Shown one piece after another: positions 31,026-40,401 of a DNA stretch of 64,000 nucleotides. The stretch's first letter is position 1, and every line of letters begins with the position of its first letter. The stretch is taken from assembly GCF_028864145.1 (NCBI RefSeq), contig NZ_JARBHJ010000002.1, positions 1 to 64,000 on the forward strand, given 5' to 3'. The notes beneath the pieces were generated by a model. The model was not told where the DNA came from, made no database searches, and saw only the letters and a list, made by a program, of their open reading frames with translations. The DNA comes from Actinotignum schaalii. Lineage in GTDB: Bacteria > Actinomycetota > Actinomycetes > Actinomycetales > Actinomycetaceae. A program made the position numbers and the translations under genes.

Positions 31026-32377
31026 CGCGCTGTCCCCTCCCCCAGCGCCGCCAGTATTTCGGGCCCCAGAGCGGTCACGTCGCCGGCCCCCATGGTGAGC
31101 AGCAGATCCCCCGGCTTCGCGCTTTTCGCGAGCGCCCGGGCAGCCTCGTGTTTATCGGCAATAAAATGCCCAGCTCTTCCCATGCGGGAAGTGATCATAT
31201 CGCCCTCGATGCCGTCGAAAGGCGTTTCGCGGGCCCCGTATACGGCGGTAACAATGGCGGTATCCGCCAGTTCAAGAGCGGTGGCGAAACGATCCGCGAA
31301 ATTGCGGGTGCGCGAATACAGGTGCGGTTGGAAGAGGACTCGCACGCTACCCTCACCGGCCTCGGCGCGGGCGGCGCGCAAGGTAGCTTCCACTTCGGTG
31401 GGATGGTGGGCGTAATCGTCGAAGAGTCGCACTCCCCCGACCTCGCCGCGCAGCTCAAAACGCCGCCCCGTCCCCGTAAAAGTCTCCAGACCGCGGGCCA
31501 TATCGGCCAGGCTCACGCCCAGTTCTAGACCTGCGGCGGCCGCTCCGGCCGCGTTGAGTTCGTTATGGGATCCGGGGACCTGGAGGGAAAGCGGCGCGCG
31601 GCTTTCCCCGCACCGTAGTGCCCCGTCCTCGAGAGCCACGTGGGCTTCCGCGCCAGGGAGCGGTGCGCCCCGCCCGTAGCTCACCACCCGAATACCTTCG
31701 TTTACCGCTTGAGCGCCCAGGCGGGCCGCACCGGCGTCGTCGCCGCAAACAATGAGGAGCCCGCCGGGGACGATGCAGCGCGCGAATTCCGCGAAGGCCT
31801 CTTCAAAAGCTTCCCGGCTACCGTAATGGTCGAGATGATCGGGTTCGACGTTGGTGACCAAGGCGATACGGGGCCGGTAGTTGAGGAAGGAAGCATCTGA
31901 TTCATCAGCTTCGGCAACGAGGACCTTCCCGGTGCCCAGATGCCCTCCGGAGCCGTGCCCGCGTACGCTCCCGCCAATCGCCCAGGACGGTGCCTGGCCA
32001 GCTTCCTCCAGTGCCACCGCCAGCATCGCCGACGTGGTGGTTTTTCCGTGCGCGCCGGCCACCGCCACAAAATCGCGATCCCCGCTCGCGAGGGAGAGAG
32101 CTTGGGAGCGGTGGATGACGCGGGCACCGAGCTGGCAGGCCCGCGCGAGCTCGGGGTTATCTTCCCGGATGGCGGAGGATACCGCCACGAGGGTGTCGGC
32201 GCTCAGGCGCTCCGGTTTCGTTCCGATCCACAGGGTGATGCCGGAATCCGCTAGGCGCTCCGTGGTGGCCGAGGCGCGGGCGTCGGAGCCGGTCACGGTC
32301 CAGCCTTCGGCATGCAGCAGATCGGCGATCACACTCATGCCTGCCCCGCCGATGCCGATGAGATGGATATGTGTCAC
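31022..32377 (-). CDS. murC: UDP-N-acetylmuramate--L-alanine ligase
   Basis: The 451-residue Mur ligase adds the first L-Ala to UDP-MurNAc. It has the N-terminal Rossmann domain (IHLIGIGGAGMSVIADLL) and ATP loop AGAHGKTTTSAMLAVAL near residue 110. The central motif EPDHLDHYGSREAFEEAF and the C-terminal DDYAHHPTEVEATLRA follow. The GTG at 32377 overlaps the murG stop as GTGA. Confidence 0.97.
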   Translation of the reverse strand: MTHIHLIGIGGAGMSVIADLLHAEGWTVTGSDARASATTERLADSGITLWIGTKPERLSADTLVAVSSAIREDNPELARACQLGARVIHRSQALSLASGDRDFVAVAGAHGKTTTSAMLAVALEEAGQAPSWAIGGSVRGHGSGGHLGTGKVLVAEADESDASFLNYRPRIALVTNVEPDHLDHYGSREAFEEAFAEFARCIVPGGLLIVCGDDAGAARLGAQAVNEGIRVVSYGRGAPLPGAEAHVALEDGALRCGESRAPLSLQVPGSHNELNAAGAAAAGLELGVSLADMARGLETFTGTGRRFELRGEVGGVRLFDDYAHHPTEVEATLRAARAEAGEGSVRVLFQPHLYSRTRNFADRFATALELADTAIVTAVYGARETPFDGIEGDMITSRMGRAGHFIADKHEAARALAKSAKPGDLLLTMGAGDVTALGPEILAALGEGTAR

Positions 32378-33465
32378 CTGAGAACCTCCTCAATAAGATC
32401 AGCGAGCCGGGCTGCGCCGTCGGCCGGGCAGATGGCGCGCGAGGCCTGGGCCATGCGGGTGCGGGTGGATGCGTCGGTGACGATGTCCAGCACGGCACCC
32501 ACCGAGTCCGCAGTGAACTGGGCATTGGGGATGAGTAGCGCCCCGCCGGCAGCCACAACGTCCGCGGCGTTGCGCGCCTGTTCCCCGTTGCCGATAGGGA
32601 GCGGAACGAAAACGGCGGGGATACCCAAAGCGGAAACTTCCGCCACGGTGCCGGCTCCGGCGCGGCACACCACGGTATCGGCCACCGCGTAGGCAAGTTC
32701 CATTTCTTCCAGATATTCGAGCACGCGGTAGCTGGGGATGGTAGCGGCGGTGCGCTGGGCCGCGGCGGCTTTGCCCCGCCCGGTGAGGTGAAGTACCTGC
32801 ACGCCGGCGGCGGCGCAGCGGGAGGCGGCGGCGGTCATCACGTCATTGAGGTGAGCAGCACCCAGGGAGCCCCCGGTAACCACGAGGGTGGGTAACAGCG
32901 GGTCTAATCCGAGGCGCGCCGCTGCGGCGGTGCGTGCTGCTGCCCTATCAGCGCTGGCCAGGGCCGCGATGGCGGGGCGTAGCGGCAGCCCGACGGTGCG
33001 GGTGATGCCGCACGCGGCGCGCAGCGGTGTGGAGGGGAAGGTGAGGGCGACTGCGGCCGCGCCCCGTGCCCCAAGTTTATTGGCGAGGCCCGGCAGTGCA
33101 TTCTGTTCGTGCACCACCACCGGGATGCCGGCGCGGCGCGCAGCCGCGTAGACGGGGGTGGAGGCGAAACCTCCAAAACCAACTGCCAGCTCGGCTCCGG
33201 CCGCGGTGAGAATACGGCGTGCTTGACGTATCGCCCGCGGGAAAGCCACGGGAAAACGTAGCGCGTCCTTATCGGGACGGCGCGGGAACGGTGCGCGTTC
33301 CACGGTGGCGAAATCGAAGCCGCTGGAGGGAACGAGGTCTTTTTCCATGCCGGTGGCGGTGCCGACCACGAGGATACGGTGCCCGCGCCCGGCGAGTTCG
33401 TGGGCGGTGGCCAGTAGCGGATTGACGTGCCCGGCGGTTCCCCCGCCGGCGAGCACTAGTGTCAC
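32374..33465 (-). CDS. murG: UDP-GlcNAc:undecaprenyl-PP-MurNAc-pentapeptide GlcNAc transferase
   Basis: The 363-residue glycosyltransferase makes lipid II from lipid I on the inner membrane face. The N-terminal glycine loop LVLAGGGTAGHVNPLLA and the second-domain motif LVVTGGSLGAAHLNDVM are present. The sugar-nucleotide site VVCRAGAGTVAEVSALGIPAVFVPLP also fits. The GTG at 33465 overlaps the ftsW stop as GTGA and has AGGAGG nine bases upstream. A longer frame upstream overlaps ftsW and is not coding for MurG. Confidence 0.96.
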   Translation of the reverse strand: MTLVLAGGGTAGHVNPLLATAHELAGRGHRILVVGTATGMEKDLVPSSGFDFATVERAPFPRRPDKDALRFPVAFPRAIRQARRILTAAGAELAVGFGGFASTPVYAAARRAGIPVVVHEQNALPGLANKLGARGAAAVALTFPSTPLRAACGITRTVGLPLRPAIAALASADRAAARTAAAARLGLDPLLPTLVVTGGSLGAAHLNDVMTAAASRCAAAGVQVLHLTGRGKAAAAQRTAATIPSYRVLEYLEEMELAYAVADTVVCRAGAGTVAEVSALGIPAVFVPLPIGNGEQARNAADVVAAGGALLIPNAQFTADSVGAVLDIVTDASTRTRMAQASRAICPADGAARLADLIEEVLR

Positions 33466-34700
33466 GAAGTCCTCCTGATAACTGCGCGCACCCGGCCCGC
33501 GAGTGAGCTGGAGCGCCGGAACGATTCTTTCACGCCCGGGACCGCCAGGGCTGCCGCCACGCAAACTCCCACCGCCATGAGGCAGGAGATCACGGAGGAG
33601 CCGCCCTGACTCATGAAGGGAAGCGGCACTCCGAAAACGGGCAGCAGGCCGGTAACAACGAACATATTTGCCACGGCCTGTCCGCATAGCCATAGGGTGG
33701 CTCCCCCGGCCACGAAACGGCCGAAACGGTGCGGGTGGTACATGCAAATGGTGAGAAGGGCGTAGCCGATGGTGCCGAGCAGCACGATGACGACGGCACA
33801 CCCGAAGAAGCCGAGTTCTTCTCCCACCACCGCGAAGATGAAGTCGGTATGTGCTTCGGCGAGGTTCCCGGGCCATTTTTCAATTCCGGTGCCCAGGCCG
33901 GATCCGCCCGGCCCCCCGGAGCCGAAAGCCCAGAGCGCGTAATCAGCCTGGGAAGGCGTTTGCCCGGTGGGAAGCGTGAAGAGATTTTGGAAGAAGTCTT
34001 GGATGCGGGTGATGCGCGACCGGCTGGAAAAAATAAGCACGACGACGAGGAAGAAACCCAGCGCCCCGCTAATAAGGAAATAACGGCCCGGGAAGCCGGC
34101 CATCCAGAACATTCCCACGCCGATGAGAAGGAAAATGAGGGCGGTTCCCATATCGCCACCCACGAGCACCGCGCCGATGGACGCGCCGGTGATGGCAATG
34201 GGGCCGCTCCAATCGGAGAGCTGGAAGTGGGCGCCTTGCACCATGCGCCCGAGCACCGCGGCCAGGGCCACCACCATGGCGAGTTTGAGGAATTCGGAGG
34301 GCTGGAGCCGGATGGGGCCGAAGGCAATCCAGTTGCGGTTACCGGCAACGGAGGCACCCAACGGGGTGAGCACGAGCCCCTGCAAAAGGATCCCGAAGCC
34401 GAGGGCCAGGCCCCACAGGCGCTGGAAAACAGCGAGGGGAATACGCGCGCAGATCACCGCCAGGACGGTGCCGATGGCGGCGTAGGCCATCTGGAGGTAG
34501 GCGGAGCGGAACAGGTTGGGGCCGTCTTCGTATTCGGCCCGCACCGCCCCGGGGGTGATGGCGGAAAACACCATGAGGAGCCCGAGGAGAGTGAGAATCG
34601 AGGTGGCCACCACGAGGAGGAGGATGGAACGGTGCATGACGTTGCGCACGCGTTCCTCCGGGATACTCGGTGCCTGCGGCTTCTCAGTTCGCTCACGCAT
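33462..34700 (-). CDS. ftsW: Septal peptidoglycan glycosyltransferase FtsW (SEDS family)
   Basis: The 412-residue SEDS protein has about ten membrane segments and polymerises lipid II at the septum with FtsI. Typical stretches are WIAFGPIRLQPSEFLKLAMVV near residue 140 with the conserved PSE motif, then TEKW-like IEKWPGNLAEAHTDFIFAVVGEE and the late GVPLPFMSQGGSSVISCLMAVG. I chose the ATG at 34700 (MRERTEKPQ), which follows GGAGGCGCCTC and overlaps murD by 8 bases. Confidence 0.96.
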   Translation of the reverse strand: MRERTEKPQAPSIPEERVRNVMHRSILLLVVATSILTLLGLLMVFSAITPGAVRAEYEDGPNLFRSAYLQMAYAAIGTVLAVICARIPLAVFQRLWGLALGFGILLQGLVLTPLGASVAGNRNWIAFGPIRLQPSEFLKLAMVVALAAVLGRMVQGAHFQLSDWSGPIAITGASIGAVLVGGDMGTALIFLLIGVGMFWMAGFPGRYFLISGALGFFLVVVLIFSSRSRITRIQDFFQNLFTLPTGQTPSQADYALWAFGSGGPGGSGLGTGIEKWPGNLAEAHTDFIFAVVGEELGFFGCAVVIVLLGTIGYALLTICMYHPHRFGRFVAGGATLWLCGQAVANMFVVTGLLPVFGVPLPFMSQGGSSVISCLMAVGVCVAAALAVPGVKESFRRSSSLAGRVRAVIRRTS

Positions 34701-36267
34701 GAGGCGCCTCCGTGGAGCTATCCGGCGTACCGTTATCCTGCACCGTCTCCGCTGCCGGGGCACCGTCCCCCGTTACAGCGCTACCTTCCAACGGGGCGGG
34801 CAGGGCGCGCACGGCCGCGGCGAAGCGATCACCGCGATCCGCGTAGGAGGTGAATTGGTCCATGGAGGCACTGGCGGGAGCCAGCATGACGGTATCCCCC
34901 GCCTGTGCGTAGCGCGAGGCAGCCAGCACCGCGCGCGCCATGGGTTCGGAGGCCGCAGGATCGATATAGGTGACGGGGAGGTTCGATCCGTCCAGGGCCG
35001 CGTGCCAGGGTTCTTGGTTCACGCCAATAACGACGACGGCGCGCAGCCTGTCCCGCACCTGTGCCACGAGGGACTCAAAGCGGGCGCCCTTGGGTTGCCC
35101 GCCCACGATCCACACGCAGGTGCCTTCGGCCAGCGCGGAGACGGACGCGAGAGCAGCATGGGCATTGGTGGCTTTGGAATCGTCCACGTAGCGCACCCCG
35201 GCGCGTTCGCTCACGGTCTCGATGCGGTGGTGGCCCGGGCGCATGTGCTGGAGGCCAGCGCGCACCACCTCCGCGGGAATATCAATGGCCCGAGTGAGGG
35301 CCACGGCGGCCAGGGCGTCCCAGATGAGGTGGCGCGGCAGCGCCGCGGTGCTGGGAGCCAGATGGGCGACGTCGTTCAACGAAGCGATCTCCACGGCGCT
35401 AGTCCACCGTTGCTTCCCGTAAGCACGGTCCACGATAAGGCCGTCCACGATGCCGATCTGGCCGACAGCGGGAATTCCGGTGGTGATGCCAATGGCACGC
35501 GCGCCTTCGCGCACGTCCGCGCTATCGACCATGCTTTGGACGGTGTTATCGCCCACCGGGTAGACCGCGGCGGTGTGCACATGTTCGTAAATGCGGGCTT
35601 TCGCGGCGGCGTAGGCGGCGCGACTGCCGTGCCATTCGAGGTGGTCGTCGGCAATATTGAGGCAGATGCTGGCAGCCGGTTCCATGGTGTGGGTGGTGCG
35701 CAACTGGAAGGATGAGAGCTCCAGGGCGAAGGCACGCGGGGCATCCGGGCCGGTGGCGCTCACGGCGGTGACTGCGGGATTGCCGACGTTCCCGATGGGT
35801 TCGGCCCCTAGGTGTGCGGCACGCAAAATATGCGCCGCCATGGTCACCGTGGTGGTTTTGCCATTGGTGCCGGTGACGGCGAGCCACGGGGCGGCCTGCC
35901 CCGCACCGTCATGGGCGCGCAGGCGCCAGGCCAGTTCAATTTCGGACCACAATTCGATACAGTGGTCGGCGGCCGTAGTAAAAAGCGGGCCGATTTCGGG
36001 TATGGCGGGTGCGGGGATAATGACGTCGGGCCGCCACGCCAGCACTTTGCGCGCCAGTTCGGCCGGGGTCGGGTCGCTGCCGCCGGTGTCCACTGGGAGC
36101 GCGGTGACCGCCCCGAGTTTAGTAATATCGGCGTCCCAGACGCTCACACGCGCCTCGGTGAGCTCGGTCAGCGCCCGCGCGCAGGCCCGCCCTGATTTCC
36201 CTAAACCGACGACGGCGATACGGCGCCCTGCCAGTTCCGCCGCACCCGGATGTTGCCACTCACTCAT
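34693..36267 (-). CDS. murD: UDP-N-acetylmuramoyl-L-alanine--D-glutamate ligase
   Basis: The Mur ligase (about 524 residues) adds D-Glu. The Rossmann start AVVGLGKSGRACARALTEL, ATP loop LAVTGTNGKTTTVTMAAHIL near residue 130 and NIADDHLEWHGSRAAYAAAK fit, as does the C-terminal VRYVDDSKATNAHAALA. It is longer than many MurD proteins (about 450) because of extra residues in the first domain and a Thr/Ser/Glu-rich tail. The ATG at 36267 overlaps the mraY stop as ATGA; a GTG at 36282 is an alternative. Confidence 0.95.
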   Translation of the reverse strand: MSEWQHPGAAELAGRRIAVVGLGKSGRACARALTELTEARVSVWDADITKLGAVTALPVDTGGSDPTPAELARKVLAWRPDVIIPAPAIPEIGPLFTTAADHCIELWSEIELAWRLRAHDGAGQAAPWLAVTGTNGKTTTVTMAAHILRAAHLGAEPIGNVGNPAVTAVSATGPDAPRAFALELSSFQLRTTHTMEPAASICLNIADDHLEWHGSRAAYAAAKARIYEHVHTAAVYPVGDNTVQSMVDSADVREGARAIGITTGIPAVGQIGIVDGLIVDRAYGKQRWTSAVEIASLNDVAHLAPSTAALPRHLIWDALAAVALTRAIDIPAEVVRAGLQHMRPGHHRIETVSERAGVRYVDDSKATNAHAALASVSALAEGTCVWIVGGQPKGARFESLVAQVRDRLRAVVVIGVNQEPWHAALDGSNLPVTYIDPAASEPMARAVLAASRYAQAGDTVMLAPASASMDQFTSYADRGDRFAAAVRALPAPLEGSAVTGDGAPAAETVQDNGTPDSSTEAPHA

Positions 36268-37349
36268 CTTTGCATCAACCACTCAGCGTAAAAAATACCC
36301 AGGGCGATAAAACCGCACAGGGCTTGGATTACCCAGAAGCGCACCACAACCGTGACTTCGTTCCACCCTTTGAGTTCGAAATGGTGGTGGATAGGTGCCA
36401 TGCGGAATACCCGTTTTCGTGTCATTTTGAAAACGCCCACCTGGACTACGTCGGAGATGACTTCCAGGAGGTAAAGCCCGCCGATGAGCACGGCGAGGAA
36501 TTCGGTGTGGGTGTAGATGGACATTCCCGCGAAAACGCCGCCCAGGGCAAGAGAGCCGGTATCCCCCATGAAGATCTGGGCCGGCGAAGTGTTCCACCAG
36601 AGGAATCCGATAAGCGCTCCGACGAGAGCCACCGCAATGATATTGAGATCACGCGGGTCGCGGATGGGGTAGCAACCGGGGGCGGCGTCCACGAGCCCGT
36701 AGCAGGGGTGGTTGCTTTGCCACATGGTGATGAGGGTGTAGACGCCGAAAGCGATGATGGAGGCACCGGTGGATAGGCCGTCGAGGCCGTCGGTGAGGTT
36801 GACGGCATTGGACCAGGCGGTGATGAGGAAATTCGCCCAGATAATGAAGAGGATAATGCCGACGGCGGTGCCGGCGAAGGCGAGACTCAGGCCGGTATCG
36901 CGCACGTGGGAAATGCGCATGGATGCCGGGGTTCGGTTGTTTTCATCCGCGAACATGAGGGAAAGCACCGCGAAGGCGACACCAACAATCCCCAGGCCGG
37001 CGATTTTCGCCCAGGGGGTGAGCCCCAGGCTTTGTTTGCGGGAAATCTTGGTGAAATCATCGGCGAAGCCCACGCCCGCCATGCCGATCATGAGTCCGAG
37101 GAGGAGGATTCCGGACATTCCCGGGCTGCGCCCAGCCCCGATATTTCCCACCAGGTAACCGATAACAACCGCCGCCACGATAGCCAGGCCTCCCATGGTG
37201 GGGGTGCCACGCTTGACGAGGTGCGAGGTGGGGCCGTCCTGGCGGATAAATTGGCCGAATTGCTTGCGCACGAGGAAGCGGATGAGAAGAGGGGTCCCGA
37301 ATAGGGTGACGAGAAGCGAGACCGCAAAAGCGATAATGAGCGCGAGCAC
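36264..37349 (-). CDS. mraY: Phospho-MurNAc-pentapeptide transferase MraY
   Basis: The 361-residue integral enzyme has ten membrane segments and makes lipid I. Diagnostic motifs are GPTSHLVKRGTPTMGGLAIV near residue 35, ITAWSNAVNLTDGLDGLSTG near 175 with the catalytic aspartates, and MAPIHHHFELKGWNEVTVV near 315. The start is GTG at 37349, sharing one base with the murF stop (TAGTG), with AAGGGGGAA as ribosome site. Confidence 0.97.
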   Translation of the reverse strand: MLALIIAFAVSLLVTLFGTPLLIRFLVRKQFGQFIRQDGPTSHLVKRGTPTMGGLAIVAAVVIGYLVGNIGAGRSPGMSGILLLGLMIGMAGVGFADDFTKISRKQSLGLTPWAKIAGLGIVGVAFAVLSLMFADENNRTPASMRISHVRDTGLSLAFAGTAVGIILFIIWANFLITAWSNAVNLTDGLDGLSTGASIIAFGVYTLITMWQSNHPCYGLVDAAPGCYPIRDPRDLNIIAVALVGALIGFLWWNTSPAQIFMGDTGSLALGGVFAGMSIYTHTEFLAVLIGGLYLLEVISDVVQVGVFKMTRKRVFRMAPIHHHFELKGWNEVTVVVRFWVIQALCGFIALGIFYAEWLMQR

Positions 37350-38800
37350 TATTCCCCCTTGAGGCGGGTGGCGATGTGCCACACACCCGAGCCGTGCGAA
37401 CCTTTGATGAGGAGTGCCCCATCCGCATTGAGCATATCGGAGAGCACCGCCTCGGCTTCTTCCCACGCGCCGACGGCGCGGGCGGTGATACCGGCGTCAC
37501 GGGCTACCTCCGCGAGCGCCGCCATCTGGGGACCCACCGCGATGAGGAGACTCACTCCGGCGGCTTCGAGGGCCGGGAGGAGGGCGAGGTGTTCTTCCCG
37601 AGATGTCGCGCCGAGTTCAAGCATATCGCCGAGAATCGCGGCTTTGCGCCCGTTCCCGAGCTGTCCGAGCGCGGCGATGCCGGCGCGCATAGAATCCGGG
37701 TTGGCATTGTAGGAGTCGTCGATGATGAGGGTGGAGCCGCGGCGGAATACATCCATACGGTGGGCGCTGGCAGGCCCGCTGGATAGCCCCGCCACGATGG
37801 CGGGCAGGCCGACCCCTGCGGCGGACGCGGCAGCTGCCGCCGCGAGTGCATTCATGACTTGGTGTTCCCCCACGAGCCCGAGGCTGACCCTTGGAGCGGA
37901 CGGCGCCGACGGTGCCGACGGTGCATACGAGGCGGACGGCGCGGGGCTGGCTGCGCCGTCGTTCATATGAAGAGTGAAGCTTGCCCGACCGTCACTTCCG
38001 AGGGTGATGTCGGTTGCCGTCACGTCCGCTGGATGCACGCGCCCGAAAGTGTGTACCCTGCCGCTCGCGACCTTCCCGGCCATGGCAGCAACTCGCGGAT
38101 CATCGGCGTTGAGGATGGCAATGCCGTCCTCCCGCAGACCTTCCACAAGTTCCGCTTTAGCGCGCGCCACGTTCTCGATGCCCCCAAATTCACCCAGGTG
38201 CGCGCGGGCCACCACCAGCACCACGGCAATATCCGGGGGTGCGATAGAGGTGAGGTAGGCGAGGTTGCCGATATGGTCGGCACCCATTTCCGCAACTAGA
38301 GTGGCAGTGCTAGCGTCAACACGAAGCACCGTAAGGGGCAAGCCGATTTCGTTATTGAGTGATCCCGGTGGGGCAACCACGTTCCCGCGTTCCCGGCATA
38401 TCGCGGCAAGAAGATCCTTCGTGGTTGTTTTCCCTACGCTCCCGGTCACCGCGATAACCCGCAAGTCGGGGTTGAGTTGGCGGGCCAGTTCAAGATTGTG
38501 CCGGGCCAGGCGTCCGAGCGCCGCGGGGATATCATCGACCACGATAATACGCTCGGCTTCGGCGCCACCGGCCAGGGCCGCTGGGCCGTCCTCGGTGAGG
38601 ATGAGGCTGGCTCCTGCCGCGCGCGCCTGGCCGCTCAGGGTATTCGCGTCCACGCGCGCGCCTTTCACGGCGGCGAATAGCACACCGGGGGTGATGGCGC
38701 GAGTGTCGATAACCGCCCCGGTGACCTCACTATCGCACAGCGGTGCAAGCGCGGTCCCGGCGACAGCGGCGACAACCTCCGCGGAGGACATGGGAATCAT
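37349..38800 (-). CDS. murF: UDP-MurNAc-tripeptide--D-Ala-D-Ala ligase
   Basis: The 483-residue Mur ligase completes the pentapeptide. The ATP loop VTGSVGKTTTKDLLAAICRE is near residue 118, with GADHIGNLAYLTSIAPP and the C-terminal DDSYNANPDSMRAGIAAL. A Ser/Ala/Pro repeat insertion (SPAPSASYAPSAPSAPSAP) near residue 285 is not part of the usual fold and looks like a local expansion between domains. The ATG at 38800 overlaps the murE stop as ATGA. Confidence 0.96.
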   Translation of the reverse strand: MIPMSSAEVVAAVAGTALAPLCDSEVTGAVIDTRAITPGVLFAAVKGARVDANTLSGQARAAGASLILTEDGPAALAGGAEAERIIVVDDIPAALGRLARHNLELARQLNPDLRVIAVTGSVGKTTTKDLLAAICRERGNVVAPPGSLNNEIGLPLTVLRVDASTATLVAEMGADHIGNLAYLTSIAPPDIAVVLVVARAHLGEFGGIENVARAKAELVEGLREDGIAILNADDPRVAAMAGKVASGRVHTFGRVHPADVTATDITLGSDGRASFTLHMNDGAASPAPSASYAPSAPSAPSAPRVSLGLVGEHQVMNALAAAAAASAAGVGLPAIVAGLSSGPASAHRMDVFRRGSTLIIDDSYNANPDSMRAGIAALGQLGNGRKAAILGDMLELGATSREEHLALLPALEAAGVSLLIAVGPQMAALAEVARDAGITARAVGAWEEAEAVLSDMLNADGALLIKGSHGSGVWHIATRLKGE

Positions 38801-40401
38801 TGCGTGTCTTTCTGTTCTTGCGTGTCTTTGTCGAGTACGCCGCGGTGAGCCCGGGCAGCTAGCGCCGCCCGCGCTACCTCGCGGTCGTCCAGCGGAATGT
38901 TACGCCCCCCGGCCACCGGTTGATAAGTTTCGTGCCCGCGCCCGGCCAGCAGCACGGTATCCTCCGCTGCCGCATCACGGATGGCGGTGCGCATGGCGGT
39001 GGCGCGATCAGCGATCTCCACGATGCGGGCGGGGCTGTGCGCACTGCGGGCCCCGTCCAGGAGCGCGGCGCGAATCGGTGCGGGATCTTCTTCGTGCGGA
39101 TCGTCGTCCGTGATGTAAACGACGTCGGCCAGTTCGGCCACCGCCCGCCCCATCTCGGGGCGTTTGTCCACATCACGCTCCCCGGCGCTTCCGGTCACCA
39201 CGATGAGCTGACCGCTGGTGGTGGGGCGCAGAGCATTGATCGCCAGGCGCAGCGCCGCGGTATTATGCGCAAAATCAACGACGACGCGCGGCACCTTGCC
39301 CACCACTTCCATGCGGCCGGGAACTTGCGGGGTGAGCCCGGCACCCACCACCGCGCCAACGGCGCCTCGGTCCGCTCCACTTTCCAGCACCATGGCCACG
39401 GCGAGCGCGGTATTGGCGATATTGAAATCTCCGGGCAGGCCGGTGCGCACCGTCATCTCCCAGCCCTCGCTGTGGGCCAGCGTGAAAGATGTAACGGGGC
39501 CGCGCTCGATATCGCGCACCTGGTATCCGTTCCGGCCATCAAGCTCGGAGAACACCGCGAGGGCCACGGTGGGAACCTCGGTTTCCCCGGCCAGGCGCTT
39601 GCCCCAGTCATCATCGACGGTGATAACTGCCCTACGTGAACAGCTCGGCGTAAAGAGGCTGCGTTTGGCTTGATAATAGTTTTCCATGGTGCGGTGGTAG
39701 TCGAGATGGTCCCGAGTGAGATTGGTAAATCCTGCCACGCTGAAGACCACGGGGCTGGTACGGTGCTGGGCCAGAGCGTGGGAGGAAACCTCCATGGATA
39801 CGTCCGTCCCGCCCCGTTCCACCAGGAGGGCGAGCAATGCTTGCAAATCCGCGGGCATGGGTGTGGTCAGATGCGCCGGGGCGCAGAGGTCCGCAATTTT
39901 TGTTTCCACGGTTCCTACCAGCCCGGTGGTGCGGTCCAGCGCGGTAAGCAAGCCGTCCAGGAGATACGTCGTCGTCGTTTTACCATTGGTGCCGGTCACG
40001 GCGAAACTGCGCAAGCGTTCGGCTGGCTCCCCGTAGATGCGGGCCGCAATGGCACCCAGGTGTGCTGCCGGGTCCTCCACCACGAGGAGAGGAAGCTCCA
40101 CCCCGGCCTGCGCAATGAGAGCTGCCCCGGTGGTGTCGGTGAGGATGGCGCGTGCGCCCCGTTGCGCCGCCTGGGGGGCAAAGCGTGCCCCGTGGGCGTG
40201 AGCACCGGGCAGCGCGGCGAAAAGCGCCCCCTCATGCACCGCGCGCGAATCGGCAGTCACGGAAGTGACTGCGGTGCCGCTAGCGCTGCTCGAGGCTGTA
40301 TCGTCAGCGTGCACTTCCCCCGAGGGGACGCGCGCTTCCACGCCCGGAATTTCACTGAGCGCCACCGGACGCACCTGCGGAAGGGGGAATTCGTCACTCA
40401 C
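38797..40401 (-). CDS. murE: UDP-MurNAc-dipeptide--diamino acid ligase MurE, non-DNPR specificity motif
   Basis: The 534-residue Mur ligase adds the third residue of the stem. The ATP loop FAVTGTNGKTTTTYLLDGLL is near residue 140, with STDVSMEVSSHALAQHR-like and FTNLTRDHLDYHRTMENY motifs. At about residue 432 the specificity motif reads DDPH within ITDDDPHEEDP, where meso-diaminopimelate enzymes have DNPR. The likely substrate is therefore L-Lys or L-Orn. The GTG at 40401 shares one base with the ftsI stop; the upstream frame is not needed. Confidence 0.95.
   Translation of the reverse strand: MSDEFPLPQVRPVALSEIPGVEARVPSGEVHADDTASSSASGTAVTSVTADSRAVHEGALFAALPGAHAHGARFAPQAAQRGARAILTDTTGAALIAQAGVELPLLVVEDPAAHLGAIAARIYGEPAERLRSFAVTGTNGKTTTTYLLDGLLTALDRTTGLVGTVETKIADLCAPAHLTTPMPADLQALLALLVERGGTDVSMEVSSHALAQHRTSPVVFSVAGFTNLTRDHLDYHRTMENYYQAKRSLFTPSCSRRAVITVDDDWGKRLAGETEVPTVALAVFSELDGRNGYQVRDIERGPVTSFTLAHSEGWEMTVRTGLPGDFNIANTALAVAMVLESGADRGAVGAVVGAGLTPQVPGRMEVVGKVPRVVVDFAHNTAALRLAINALRPTTSGQLIVVTGSAGERDVDKRPEMGRAVAELADVVYITDDDPHEEDPAPIRAALLDGARSAHSPARIVEIADRATAMRTAIRDAAAEDTVLLAGRGHETYQPVAGGRNIPLDDREVARAALAARAHRGVLDKDTQEQKDTQ

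Noticed and set aside
33466-33876. N-terminal extension of murG by 137 codons
   Set aside because: The extension overlaps ftsW in another frame. MurG homology begins exactly at the GTG at 33465, with AGGAGG upstream.
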